The notes beneath the pieces were generated by a model. That model was not told the DNA's origin. It saw only the letters and a program-made list of their open reading frames with translations, and made no database searches. The position numbers and the translations under genes were made by a program. Below are positions 27,546-35,980 of a DNA stretch of 64,000 nt, in pieces (position 1 is the stretch's first letter; every line of letters begins with the position of its first letter). The stretch covers positions 22,674-86,673 of the forward strand of contig JAYVNY010000191.1 in NCBI GenBank assembly GCA_043758205.1. Direction: 5' to 3'. The stretch is from JANNGC01 sp043758205. GTDB lineage: Bacteria; Verrucomicrobiota; Verrucomicrobiia; Limisphaerales; SIBH01.

Positions 27546-27633
27546 GCCCCGATGTGATGGACAGGTATTGGGTGAGTGTGTGAGCTGGGGAGCACACACA
27601 TGAACAACCCAAGCAAACGAAAATACAAACGCT

Positions 27634-28188
27634 ACGGTCATCTTCGAGCGCAAGGCGTACGTCGAAAAAGTGTTTTCGGCGCTCGGCGCTCTCAAGCTGC
27701 GCTACTGGATTCACGAGGGCTTGAAGCTGCACAGCCGGGAAATTCGCCAATAGATCGGGCCATTCACGTTCTTGCATCACCCGGAGAAGCGATCCCGCTT
27801 CATTGCGTGCGTGAGCGGATTGATTACCGCCATCCCCTTCACGCTGATGGTGTCAGCGGTGCGCAAGCAGGAGCATCGTGATCGCTACGGAGCGGAGGCC
27901 ATGAATCGTTACGACCTGGCCCTCGAATCCGTGATGGATCGCGTCCATCATTTCCTGCGGCTCGAAAACGAGACGGGCCTTCCTCTCGTCGCGGAAGCGC
28001 GCGGGCGGAACGAGGACAGGGCTTTGGAAAATGTCTTCCTGCGGATTCTCTTCTCGGGTACGCGGACCCTGGGCCGTGAGAAGTTTCAGGATTTGACCTG
28101 CCCGCTGGTGTTTCGTTCCAAGCGCGACAACATCGCGGGCATCCAGGTCGCCGACTTGTGCGCGTATCCGTGCGCGCGGCATGTTCTG
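27634..28188 (+). pseudogene. DUF3800 protein relic with an in-frame stop
   Basis: The frame reads VIFERKAYVEKVFSALGALK, LKLHSREIRQ, then TAG at 27751, and continues in the same frame with IGPFTFLHHPEKRSRF, QEHRDRYGAEAMNRYDLALE, VAEARGRNEDRALE and FRSKRDNIAGIQVADLCAYP. These are hallmarks of the DUF3800 family (RNase H-like fold, often with mobile elements or defence loci). The N-terminal part with the family's DESG segment is missing, a TGA sits in frame at 27601, and the C-terminus is cut at about 28188 by a junction with an oppositely oriented integrase relic. Confidence 0.8.
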
Positions 28189-28498
28189 GAGTGTAGAGGT
28201 CGTTCATGGCTTGGGAGGAATGGCCGGTCAGCTTCATGCGGATTTCCCCGGCCATGCCGGCATTCGCCAGTGCGGAATTAAAACTGTGCCGGAGGGAATG
28301 GAAGGTCCGCTTGGAGAACAGATGCGTCCCTTTGCCGGCGACGGTCATGGGATCAAGGCCCGCCCTCATGACGATGCGTTTGAAGCCCTCGCTCAGTCCG
28401 TGATTGCCTCCCAGCCCATTGTTCGCAAGGGCAGGGCCGAGGAACCCCTCGGTCCCGAATTGGGAGAGACCCGCGAAGCCCATCGGCACGCTGCTCAA
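28189..28498 (-). pseudogene. Tyrosine recombinase (integrase) C-terminal relic
   Basis: Minus strand carries KRTFHSLRHSFNSALANAG, then KLTGHSSQAMNDLYT. These are the HxxR, GH and nucleophile Tyr motifs of a phage-type integrase. The catalytic Tyr is at about 28193-28195, right at the junction with the DUF3800 relic. The N-terminal core-binding and first Arg regions are absent. Upstream the frame reads GLGGNHGLSEGFKRIVMRAG, also integrase-like, then becomes unrecognisable. It is a dead fragment of a mobile element. Confidence 0.75.
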
Positions 28499-28545
28499 CG
28501 CGAGGGCGACAGCGCCTGGCCATCAACCCTGCTGCACGGCGCGCT

Positions 28546-28731
28546 GCGGATGCGCTGATACAGCCAGGCCTTGGCAAAGATCCAAGGCCGTTGCACGCTC
28601 TTTTCGGAAATGTCCAGAGATGCGGCGATTTCGGCGTCTTGCATGCCCATGAAGAATTTCATCTTCACAATTTGCGCTCGCACCGGATCCTCGGCCTGCA
28701 ATTCCTCCAGGGCTTCGTTCTCGGCCGGCAG
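28546..28731 (-). pseudogene. ECF-type sigma factor relic (region 4)
   Basis: Minus strand encodes NEALEELQAEDPVRAQIVKM, then DAEIAASLDISEKSV and WIFAKAWLYQRIR. This is region 4 of the ECF-like sigma factors common in Planctomycetes and Verrucomicrobiota (DP-x-K/R-A-x-x-V-K-x-x-x-F, then HTH and AxAWLY). Region 2 is missing; the frame upstream is unrelated. The HTH has Pro in QRPWIFAKAW where an Arg or His is usual. I treat it as a non-functional remnant. Confidence 0.65.
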
Positions 28732-29095
28732 CTTGTCATCCCCCACTTCCACGGCCTGCTCGACGAGGATGTCGGACTGGATTTCCCATTGAGAAGCTTG
28801 GAGGAATTCACCAATTCTTGGCGTGTAAGAGTAGAATTTGACAAAGCGACCGGGCCTCCGCACCGTCACACCTAAGTTCGGGATTCGGGTCTCACGATAA
28901 CCGCAGTCGTGTGTGAACATCGCGCTGCTCAACAACCGGCCAAGTATTTCAAGAAAATCAAGCAAGCGCAGAAGACCCCTGAGAAGAAGCAAGCAGGTTC
29001 ACTTCTGGGCGGCAGCGTCGCGGGTGCGCTGCCGCCGTCCCGCTGTCTTCACCTTCAGTGTAATTGGGCGCGACCCTCTGCGTCAGCTTGGTTGA
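28732..29095. other. 364-bp stretch without a gene
   Basis: It lies between the sigma-factor relic and the ECF sigma gene. An open minus-strand frame crosses it but shows no family features. It must contain the promoter of the 29096-32182 operon, which I could not define. Confidence 0.5.
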
Positions 29096-29641
29096 ATGAG
29101 CATGATTGAAAAGCATCTGTTGCAACACCTGAACGAGTTCACGGGGTTCGCCCGCAAGCGGCTGGCCGACCCGGAACTCGCCGACGATGCCGTGCAGGAG
29201 AGCCTGCTCAAAGCGTTGAAGGCGTCCGGCACCATGCGCGACACGGAGAACGCGAAGGCGTGGTTCTACCGCATCCTGCGGCGCACCATCATCGACCTGT
29301 ATCGCCGCCGCGATGTGCAGAAGCGGGCCGTGGCCCGGATGGAACGCGAACTGGATTCACCGCCGACGCCGGACGAAGAGCGCGTGACGTGCGGCTGTCT
29401 TGAGAAGCTGATTCCGACCTTGAAGCCTGAATACTCAACGCTCGTGCGTCGGCTCGACTTGAATGGCGAGGCGTTGGAACCGGTCGCCGCGAGCCTCGGC
29501 ATCACGACAAACAATTTGAAAGTCCGGCTGCATCGCGCCCGCAGGCAGTTGAAGGAGCGCGTCACTCAAACCTGTCGCGTGTGCGCGAAGCACGGCTGCC
29601 TCGATTGCACCTGCGACACAATTTCCGAACGAAAGGACTGA
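29096..29641 (+). CDS. ECF sigma factor with Cys-rich tail, CorE-like
   Basis: 181 residues. Region 2 is at about 10-75 (ELADDAVQESLLKALKA, AWFYRILRRTIIDLYRRR). The linker contains a CxC pair (VTCGCLEKL). Region 4 is at about 105-155 (PVAASLGITTNNLKVRLHRA). The C-terminus has five cysteines at 160, 163, 168, 171 and 173 (TCRVCAKHGCLDCTC). From established knowledge, the Myxococcus CorE class has a linker CxC and a Cys-rich C-terminal domain that senses copper directly, with no anti-sigma factor. The immediate downstream gene is a Cu(+) ATPase, 3 bp away. Direct metal control of this operon is therefore likely. Confidence 0.88.
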   Translation: MSMIEKHLLQHLNEFTGFARKRLADPELADDAVQESLLKALKASGTMRDTENAKAWFYRILRRTIIDLYRRRDVQKRAVARMERELDSPPTPDEERVTCGCLEKLIPTLKPEYSTLVRRLDLNGEALEPVAASLGITTNNLKVRLHRARRQLKERVTQTCRVCAKHGCLDCTCDTISERKD

Positions 29642-29644
29642 CTT

Positions 29645-32182
29645 ATGGCCAAAGACCCCATCTGCGGAATGACGGTGGACGAGTCTTCACCGCTGCGTGC
29701 CGAGCGCGACGGGCAGACGTTTTACTTTTGCAGCGAGCACTGCCGACAGAAGTTCGTCGGGCAGACGCGGGCTGGGAAAACGATTCCGCTCACTCCGACC
29801 GACACAGGCGGCTGCTGCGGTGGTACGAAAACCAAACCCGTGACAGGCTCCAACGATTGCTGCGGCGGCAAGCAAGAGCCAACGCAGCACGAACCCGCCG
29901 CGCACGAACATTCACAGCACGGGCCCGCAGCAGTGAAGCCGTCCGCTGCCGCGAAATACTTCTGCCCGATGTGTCCCGGCGTGGAGTCGGACACGCCGGG
30001 TGATTGTCCGAAGTGTGGCATGGCGCTGGAAAGGAATCCGGCGTGGGTTGACCCCGTAGCGGGCAAGGTCATCTACACCTGCCCGATGCACCCCGAAGTG
30101 CAACAAGACCATCCCGGCGACTGTCCGAAGTGTGGGATGGCCTTGGAACCGAAAACCATTTCGGCGGCACCCGAAGAAGAGAATCCCGAACTCACCGATA
30201 TGACGCGCCGGTTCTGGATTGGCGCGGCGCTCACGTTCCCCGTGTTCGTGATCGCGATGGCGCACATGATTCCGGCGCTACGTCATCAAGACTGGTTGAT
30301 GAGTGATGCCTCGCGGTGGATTCAGTTTGTGTTCTCAACTCCGGTTGTGGCGTGGGCGGGCTGGCCGTTTTTCAAACGCGGTTGGCGTTCCATCGTCCAC
30401 CGCAGCCTGAACATGTTCACGCTCATCGCCATTGGCGTCGGCACGGCCTACGTGTTCAGCGCCGTGGCGGTGCTGGCCCCCGGTTTGTTCCCGCCATCGT
30501 TCGCGCATGGCGGCAAGGTCGGCCTCTACTTCGAGGCGGCGGCGGTGATTATCGTGCTCGTGCTGCTCGGCCAGATGCTCGAACTGCGGGCGCGGAGTAA
30601 AACCGGCAACGCTCTTCGCGCACTCTTGAATCTCGCGCCGACGAAAGCGCGGGTCGTTTTCGGCGGCGACGAAATCGACACGCCCTTGGAACAAGTGCGC
30701 GTGGGTCAACAACTTCGCGTGCGCCCCGGCGAAAAGATTCCGGTCGATGGCGTCGTGCTCGATGGAAAAACTTCCATCGACGAGTCGATGATTACTGGTG
30801 AACCGATTCCAGTGGAGAAAAGTGTCGGCGACAAAGTGACCGGCAGCACGCTCAACACGACGGGCAGCATTCTCGTGCAAGCCGAGCGCGTCGGCAGCGA
30901 CACCGTGCTCGCCCGCATCGTGCAGATGGTCGGCGAAGCGCAACGCAGCCGCGCCCCGATTCAGGCGTTGGCCGACAAAGTGGCCGGATGGTTCGTGCCC
31001 GCCGTGCTGGCGATTGCCGTGCTCACGTTCGTCGCCTGGTTCGTGTGGGGGCCGGAGCCTCGACTAGCCTACGCCATCGTCAATGCCGTCGCCGTGCTCA
31101 TCATCGCCTGCCCGTGCGCCCTTGGACTGGCCACGCCCATGTCCGTGATGGTCGGCGTCGGGCGCGGCGCTCAGTCCGGTGTGCTGATACGCAATGCCGA
31201 GGCCATCGAGATGATGGAGAAGGTGAACACCGTGGTTGTGGACAAGACCGGCACGCTCACCGAAGGCAAGCCGCGCCTCACGCAAGTTCTCCCGGTCAAC
31301 GGCGTGCGCGAAGATGAACTGTTGCTGGCCGCTGCTTCGGTTGAACAGCGCAGTGAACACCCACTGGCGTCTGCGATTGTTCTGGGCGCGAAGGAGCGCG
31401 GTGTGAAGGCGCAGCCCGTCGTTGATTTTCAGTCCATCACTGGCGGCGGAGTAGTCGCCAAGTTGGGCAACAAGGAAATCGCGGTGGGCAAACTCAAATT
31501 CTTGCAAGAGCGCGGCGTGACCGGACTGGAAACCGTCGAGCAGCAAGCGAGCGTGTTTCAAGCCGAAGGACAGACCGCGATGTTCGTCGCCATCAACGGC
31601 CAGCCTGCGGGTGTCATCGTCGTCGCCGACCCCATCAAGAAGTCCACGCCGGAAGCCATCGAACAACTGCACCGGCTCGGTTTGAAAATCATCATGCTCA
31701 CCGGCGACAACGAGCGCACCGCCCGCGCCGTCGCGCAGAAACTCGGCATTGACGAAGTGGAAGCGGGTGTTGAACCGGCGCGAAAGCACGAGCGCATCCA
31801 ACAACTCCGGCAGCAGGGCCGCATCGTGGCGATGGCCGGTGATGGCATCAACGACGCGCCAGCACTCGCCGCCGCGCATGTCGGCATCGCAATGGGCACC
31901 GGCACTGATGTCGCAATGGAGAGCGCGGGCATCACGCTCGTCCAAGGCGACCTGCGGGCCATCGCGAAGGCCATCACGCTCAGTCGTTCGATGATGCGAA
32001 ACATCCGGCAGAATCTTTTCTTCGCTTTCATCTACAACGCGCTTGGCATTCCGCTCGCCGCCGGTGCGCTCTACCCGTTCTTCGGCGTGCTGCTCAGTCC
32101 CATCATCGCAGGTGCGGCGATGAGCCTGAGTTCCGTCTCGGTCATCTCGAACGCGCTGCGGCTACGGCGGGTGAATCTGTAG
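29645..32182 (+). CDS. copA: Cu(+)-translocating P1B-type ATPase with YHS and two heavy-metal-binding modules
   Basis: 845 residues. N-terminus: a YHS domain (DPICGMTVDESS ... FYFCSEHCRQKF) and two HMBD modules (CPMCPGVESDTPGDCPKCGM and YTCPMHPEVQQDHPGDC) that replace the usual CxxC ferredoxin-like domains. Eight membrane helices follow with the transport motif IIACPCALGLATP, phosphorylation site DKTGTLTEGKP, SEHPLASAI, MLTGDNERTA and GDGINDAPAL. The C-terminal helices read YNALGIPLAAGALYP and MSLSSVSVISNALRL, the P1B-1 (copper) type. It should export Cu(+) across the inner membrane. It is the only gene clearly co-transcribed with the CorE-like sigma factor. Confidence 0.93.
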   Translation: MAKDPICGMTVDESSPLRAERDGQTFYFCSEHCRQKFVGQTRAGKTIPLTPTDTGGCCGGTKTKPVTGSNDCCGGKQEPTQHEPAAHEHSQHGPAAVKPSAAAKYFCPMCPGVESDTPGDCPKCGMALERNPAWVDPVAGKVIYTCPMHPEVQQDHPGDCPKCGMALEPKTISAAPEEENPELTDMTRRFWIGAALTFPVFVIAMAHMIPALRHQDWLMSDASRWIQFVFSTPVVAWAGWPFFKRGWRSIVHRSLNMFTLIAIGVGTAYVFSAVAVLAPGLFPPSFAHGGKVGLYFEAAAVIIVLVLLGQMLELRARSKTGNALRALLNLAPTKARVVFGGDEIDTPLEQVRVGQQLRVRPGEKIPVDGVVLDGKTSIDESMITGEPIPVEKSVGDKVTGSTLNTTGSILVQAERVGSDTVLARIVQMVGEAQRSRAPIQALADKVAGWFVPAVLAIAVLTFVAWFVWGPEPRLAYAIVNAVAVLIIACPCALGLATPMSVMVGVGRGAQSGVLIRNAEAIEMMEKVNTVVVDKTGTLTEGKPRLTQVLPVNGVREDELLLAAASVEQRSEHPLASAIVLGAKERGVKAQPVVDFQSITGGGVVAKLGNKEIAVGKLKFLQERGVTGLETVEQQASVFQAEGQTAMFVAINGQPAGVIVVADPIKKSTPEAIEQLHRLGLKIIMLTGDNERTARAVAQKLGIDEVEAGVEPARKHERIQQLRQQGRIVAMAGDGINDAPALAAAHVGIAMGTGTDVAMESAGITLVQGDLRAIAKAITLSRSMMRNIRQNLFFAFIYNALGIPLAAGALYPFFGVLLSPIIAGAAMSLSSVSVISNALRLRRVNL

Positions 32183-32563
32183 GGAGGCTCGACTCCGTGG
32201 ATAATTTTGGAACCAAGCGGCGCATTTGGCTGGCTGGCTTGCACAACCGTCTTTTTCAGGCAGCCCGTTGGCCGATGGGTTCAACGACGGCGTTCGTCGG
32301 CCAAGGCGAAGAACTCCGGCACGCACCACACTCCGGTGGTGTGTGCGCGGGAGCGCGATGTGGACGGGGAATGTTCGCGCGCTCCTGTGCGTCGCTTTTC
32401 CCCTCGCCGTTCGTTTTGGTTCACCAAGGTCAGTCCATATTTTCCTTCCCGGCGCAATCTGGTTCACTCCGTCCGTGCTCGGCGATTGAAAAAAGGCCCA
32501 TCAAAAAAGATGAACTGATTTACTCCGAACTCGCGCGCCTCCACCCTGACCGCAGACAACTGC
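32183..32563. other. 381-bp intergenic region
   Basis: No convincing gene on either strand. After the ATPase stop, a CACCAC-N6-GTGGTG dyad lies at about 32325-32342 and might contribute to termination, but without a T-tract. The AT-richer stretch at 32480-32530 probably contains the promoter of the AraC-type gene. Confidence 0.5.
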
Positions 32564-33586
32564 ATGAAAGCCAATCAAGCGAGCGGGACGAGCAAGCACC
32601 GACCCCGGCGGGGAGATGATTCTGGCGCGGGCGACGCTTGGTGCCAACTGCTGGGCCTAAACGACCAACTCCGCTTCGAACCGCATGACATCGCCGCGCA
32701 ACTCGACGCGCGCGGGCGCTACGATGTACCGCTCGACGAGGAATTTCCGCTGCTCATCAAACTCTTTCGCTACACCTCGCGGCGGCACACGCGCGGCGCG
32801 ACGTGGCACGAGCGGCTCGAGCTGTTTCTGCCGCTGGACGGCCCGGCGCGCTTCCGCATGGGCGAGCAGGAAGTCGAGTTGCAGGCGGGCGAACTGCTCG
32901 TGGTGGACAATCTCAAGCTGCATCACGTCGTGGATTTTCCGGGCTTCGACACGCGCGTCATCGTCATCAGCTTTCTGCCGGAGTTCGTGTACAGTCTCGG
33001 CTCGCCGTCTCACGACTACGCCTTCCTGCTGCCGTTTTACTCGAAGGTCGAGCGGCGTCCGCATGTCGTGCGGAGCACCGACGCCGCGGCTCCGGAGGTG
33101 CATGGGGCACTGGTGCGATTGTTGCAATGTTACTTCGGCGGCGCGGCCAAACCGTTTTATGAGGCCGGCTCGAAGGCGTTTCTGCTCGAACTGCTCTACC
33201 ATCTCGCCGCGCACTTCCGCGCCTCGGCGGTGGTGAAATGGGAATTCATGCGCCAGCAGGAACGGTCGTTGCGGCTCAAGAAACTTTTCGATCACATCAG
33301 CGCGCGCGCGGCGGAAAAACTCTCCGTCGGCGCGGCGGCGCGGCTCGTCGGGATGAGCGCGCCGCAATTCATGAAGACCTTCAAGCAGGTCGCGGGCATG
33401 ACGCTCGTCGCGTACCTGAATCACGTCCGCCTCGCCCGCGCCGCGCGCCTGCTGCGCGAGACGAATCGCTCCATCGCCGACATCGCCGACGCGACGGGCT
33501 TCTCCGACCAGAGCTATTTCGACAAGCGGTTCAAGCGGGCCTTCGGACTGACGCCGAAGACGTTTCGCGCGGAGGCCGTCCGGTAA
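32564..33586 (+). CDS. AraC-family transcriptional regulator with cupin-like sensor domain
   Basis: 340 residues. Residues about 60-200 form a cupin-like beta-rich domain (HERLELFLPLDGPARFRMGE, VELQAGELLVVDNLKLHHVV). The C-terminal 100 residues contain the two AraC HTHs: LSVGAAARLVGMSAPQFMKT and then IADIADATGFSDQSYFDKRF with FKRAFGLTPKTFR. It lies 67 bp upstream of a glycan-degradation gene run in the same orientation, so it is the probable sugar-responsive activator. The inducer is unknown. The first 25 residues are low-complexity, so the start could be later. Confidence 0.9.
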   Translation: MKANQASGTSKHRPRRGDDSGAGDAWCQLLGLNDQLRFEPHDIAAQLDARGRYDVPLDEEFPLLIKLFRYTSRRHTRGATWHERLELFLPLDGPARFRMGEQEVELQAGELLVVDNLKLHHVVDFPGFDTRVIVISFLPEFVYSLGSPSHDYAFLLPFYSKVERRPHVVRSTDAAAPEVHGALVRLLQCYFGGAAKPFYEAGSKAFLLELLYHLAAHFRASAVVKWEFMRQQERSLRLKKLFDHISARAAEKLSVGAAARLVGMSAPQFMKTFKQVAGMTLVAYLNHVRLARAARLLRETNRSIADIADATGFSDQSYFDKRFKRAFGLTPKTFRAEAVR

Positions 33587-33653
33587 ATTTCGTCCAACAT
33601 TTCACGCGGCCTTGTCCTAGTCGTGCAGTCAGGCTTCAGCCAGTTTCGCCGGC

Positions 33654-35072
33654 ATGAACCCGTTTCGCATCGCCATCGTGCTCGCCTTGGGCTGCCTCAT
33701 CGCCGCCGCCGCGCCTCTGCCGCGCCTCAAGGTCTCCGCCAATCGTCGCTTTCTTGTCACCGCCGACGGCCAGCCGTTCTTCTATCTGGGCGACACGACG
33801 TGGGAACTCTTTCATCGCCTGAATCGTGAGGAGGCGATCCAGCTGTTCGAGAATCGCGCGGCGCGAAAGTTCAACGTGCTCCAGTCCGTCGCCATCGCGG
33901 AACTCGAAGGCCACACCGATCCGAACGCCTACGGCCATCGGCCGTTCGTCGATCTCGACGTGACCAAGCCGGACGTGAAGGACGGCCCGGCCAATGATTA
34001 CTGGGACCATGTGGACTTCATCGTGCGCGAGGCGAACGCGCGCGGACTCTACATCGGCTTCCTGCCGACGTGGGGCCGCTTCTGGCATGACACGAATCAG
34101 GGTCGCAAACCGCTCTTCACCGTCGCCAACGCCGAGACCTACGGCGAGTGGCTCGGCCAACGATACAAGGACGCGGGCCTAATCTGGATTCTCGGCGGCG
34201 ACCGGGGCGTGGACAACGACGAGCAGAAAGAAATCATCCGTGCGATGGCGAAGGGCTTGCGCAAGGGCGACGGCGGCAATCATCTGATCACACTTCATCC
34301 GAACGGCGGTTCCGGCTCGTCGAAAACTTTCCACGACGACGCGTGGCTCGACTTCAACATGCGGCAGAACGGTCACGGCACCGAATTCACCGGGCGCTAC
34401 GATCAGACGCGCGCCGATTACGACCGCACGCCCGTCAAGCCGGTCCTTGATGGCGAGCCGATTTACGAAGATCATCCCGTGTCCTTCAATGCGAAGAGCC
34501 TCGGTCACTCCATCGCCGCCGACGTGCGCCGTCCGCTCTATTGGGATTTGTTCGGCGGCGCCTTCGGCCACACCTACGGGCATCACTCGGTCTGGCAGAT
34601 GTGGTCGCCGGGCAAGGGACCGATCAACAACCCGCTTCTGCCGTGGAGCGACGCCATCAACCAACCCGGCGCGGCGCAGATGCAGCATGGCCGCGCGCTC
34701 ATGGAATCGCGCCCGTTCCTCACCCGCATCCCGGACGACTCGGTGCTCGTCACGGACCTCGTGGCGACGAGCGTGCCCGGCACCGGCACGCGGCACTTCG
34801 CCGCCACGCGCGACGAGTCGGGCAGCTACGCGATGGTCTATGCCCCGGTGGGGCGCGCGTTCAAAGTCCACATGGAGAAGATCACCGGCGCGCAGGTGAA
34901 GGCGTGGTGGTTCAATCCGCGCGACGGCTCGGCGAAACTTCTCGGCGAATTTCCGAACACGGGCGAACGCGAGTTTCTTTCCCCCGACAAGGGCGAGCAC
35001 CTCGACTGGGTGCTGGTCCTGGATGACGCAGCGAAGAATTTTCCCGCGCCGGGCAAACTGCTCAAGCCATGA
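33654..35072 (+). CDS. GH140-type glycoside hydrolase (DUF4038, apiosidase-like)
   Basis: 472 residues with a signal peptide (NPFRIAIVLALGCLIAAAA). The barrel starts LKVSANRRFLVTADGQPFFY LGDTTWELFHRL and contains two acidic candidates, GGDRGVDND (Asp183) and VLDGEPIYEDHP, where GH140 enzymes keep their catalytic Asp and Glu. Residues about 370-460 form the C-terminal collagen-binding-like domain (VKAWWFNPRDGSAKLLGEF). GH140 members described in Bacteroides act as endo-apiosidases on rhamnogalacturonan-II. Pectic substrate here is an inference supported by the GH28-like protein downstream. Its stop overlaps the next ATG (ATGA). Confidence 0.88.
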   Translation: MNPFRIAIVLALGCLIAAAAPLPRLKVSANRRFLVTADGQPFFYLGDTTWELFHRLNREEAIQLFENRAARKFNVLQSVAIAELEGHTDPNAYGHRPFVDLDVTKPDVKDGPANDYWDHVDFIVREANARGLYIGFLPTWGRFWHDTNQGRKPLFTVANAETYGEWLGQRYKDAGLIWILGGDRGVDNDEQKEIIRAMAKGLRKGDGGNHLITLHPNGGSGSSKTFHDDAWLDFNMRQNGHGTEFTGRYDQTRADYDRTPVKPVLDGEPIYEDHPVSFNAKSLGHSIAADVRRPLYWDLFGGAFGHTYGHHSVWQMWSPGKGPINNPLLPWSDAINQPGAAQMQHGRALMESRPFLTRIPDDSVLVTDLVATSVPGTGTRHFAATRDESGSYAMVYAPVGRAFKVHMEKITGAQVKAWWFNPRDGSAKLLGEFPNTGEREFLSPDKGEHLDWVLVLDDAAKNFPAPGKLLKP

Positions 35073-35827
35073 GCAAGACCTTCAGAAGCGGCCTCTTGCT
35101 GTTCGTCTCAATGGCGGCGCTGGCGGCGGCGGATGAACCGCTGCCTCGTTACCACGAACTGCGCCTCTACACCGTCGCGTCGAACAAAATGGACGGCGTG
35201 CTGGAACGCTTCCGGGAAACAGTCGATCCGGTGCGGCAAAAGCACGGCATCCGGACTGTGGGCTACTGGACCGCGCCGGGGACCACGAACGGCGGCACGT
35301 TCGCGTATCTGATGGCGGCCGCGAGCAAGGAAGAATTGCAGAAGCAGGAGAAGGCGTTCGGTGCCGACGCGCAGTTCAAGGAAGGCTACGCGGCGTCGAA
35401 TCAGAAGCACGGCAAGAACGTGGACAAAATTGTGGCGCTGCCGCTCGCCGTGGACGCGACGGCGACGTTTGACTTCGCGGCGTCCGCCAGGCCGCGCGCT
35501 TTCGACCTGCGCGTTTACTCCGTGCTGCCCGGCAAGCTCGACAAGTTCCGCAATCGCTGGCGTGATTTCGCGGTAGCAATCTACGAACGGCACGGCCTGC
35601 ACAGCGTCGGTTGGTGGGTGGCGGAGAAGAAGGACGCGGACGGCCACGATCAATTCGTCTGCCTGCTCGCCGGTGACAGCGTCGCGGCGATTCAGAAATC
35701 CATCAGCGAATTTCATCAGGACGCCGAGTGGCAGCGCGTCGAGAAAGACACCGAGCAGAACGGCAAGCTGCGCAGCGGAGTAACGGCGCACAAACTAACT
35801 CCTACGGACTTCTCCAAGTTGAAATGA
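35069..35827 (+). CDS. Secreted NIPSNAP-family protein, two domains
   Basis: 252 residues. Signal peptide (FRSGLLLFVSMAALAAA), then two ferredoxin-like NIPSNAP repeats: HELRLYTVASNKMDGVLERF ... GIRTVGYWTAPG and FDLRVYSVLPGKLDKFRNRW ... GLHSVGWWVAEK. Enzymatic activity of this family is not established. Verrucomicrobial and planctomycetal operons for sugar breakdown often contain such genes. It is coupled to the GH140 gene by a 4-bp overlap and followed by another overlapping start that opens only a relic. Confidence 0.85.
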   Translation: MSKTFRSGLLLFVSMAALAAADEPLPRYHELRLYTVASNKMDGVLERFRETVDPVRQKHGIRTVGYWTAPGTTNGGTFAYLMAAASKEELQKQEKAFGADAQFKEGYAASNQKHGKNVDKIVALPLAVDATATFDFAASARPRAFDLRVYSVLPGKLDKFRNRWRDFAVAIYERHGLHSVGWWVAEKKDADGHDQFVCLLAGDSVAAIQKSISEFHQDAEWQRVEKDTEQNGKLRSGVTAHKLTPTDFSKLK

Positions 35828-35960
35828 AATCCATCCTTGTTGCTCTCACACTCACGTTCGCCGCGGCGCGAGCGCAAGAAGGTGGACGGAAAAGTTCGCA
35901 TTACGCGCCAAGGCTCCAATGAACGGATTAGCGGAATGCTCGTCCAACTCGCCACCGATT
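35824..35960 (+). pseudogene. Relic: signal-peptide start joined out of frame to a gene end
   Basis: An ATG overlapping the NIPSNAP stop encodes KSILVALTLTFAAARAQ, a clean signal peptide, but the frame ends after 32 codons at 35922. One frame over, the following bases read KKVDGKVRITRQGSNERISG MLVQLATD and TGA at 35960, which looks like a genuine C-terminus. A deletion of the middle of a secreted-protein gene explains both. Confidence 0.5.
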
Positions 35961-35980
35961 GACCCAATTGACTCGCAACC

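Noticed and set aside
27600..29095. tRNA gene or integrase attachment site near the relics
   Set aside because: I looked for a T-loop (GGTTCGAATCC-like) and cloverleaf but saw none; no direct repeat could be identified as att sites.
30335..30943. A 202-codon minus-strand frame opposite copA
   Set aside because: It overlaps the strongly conserved ATPase core and shows only His/Arg-rich shadow composition.
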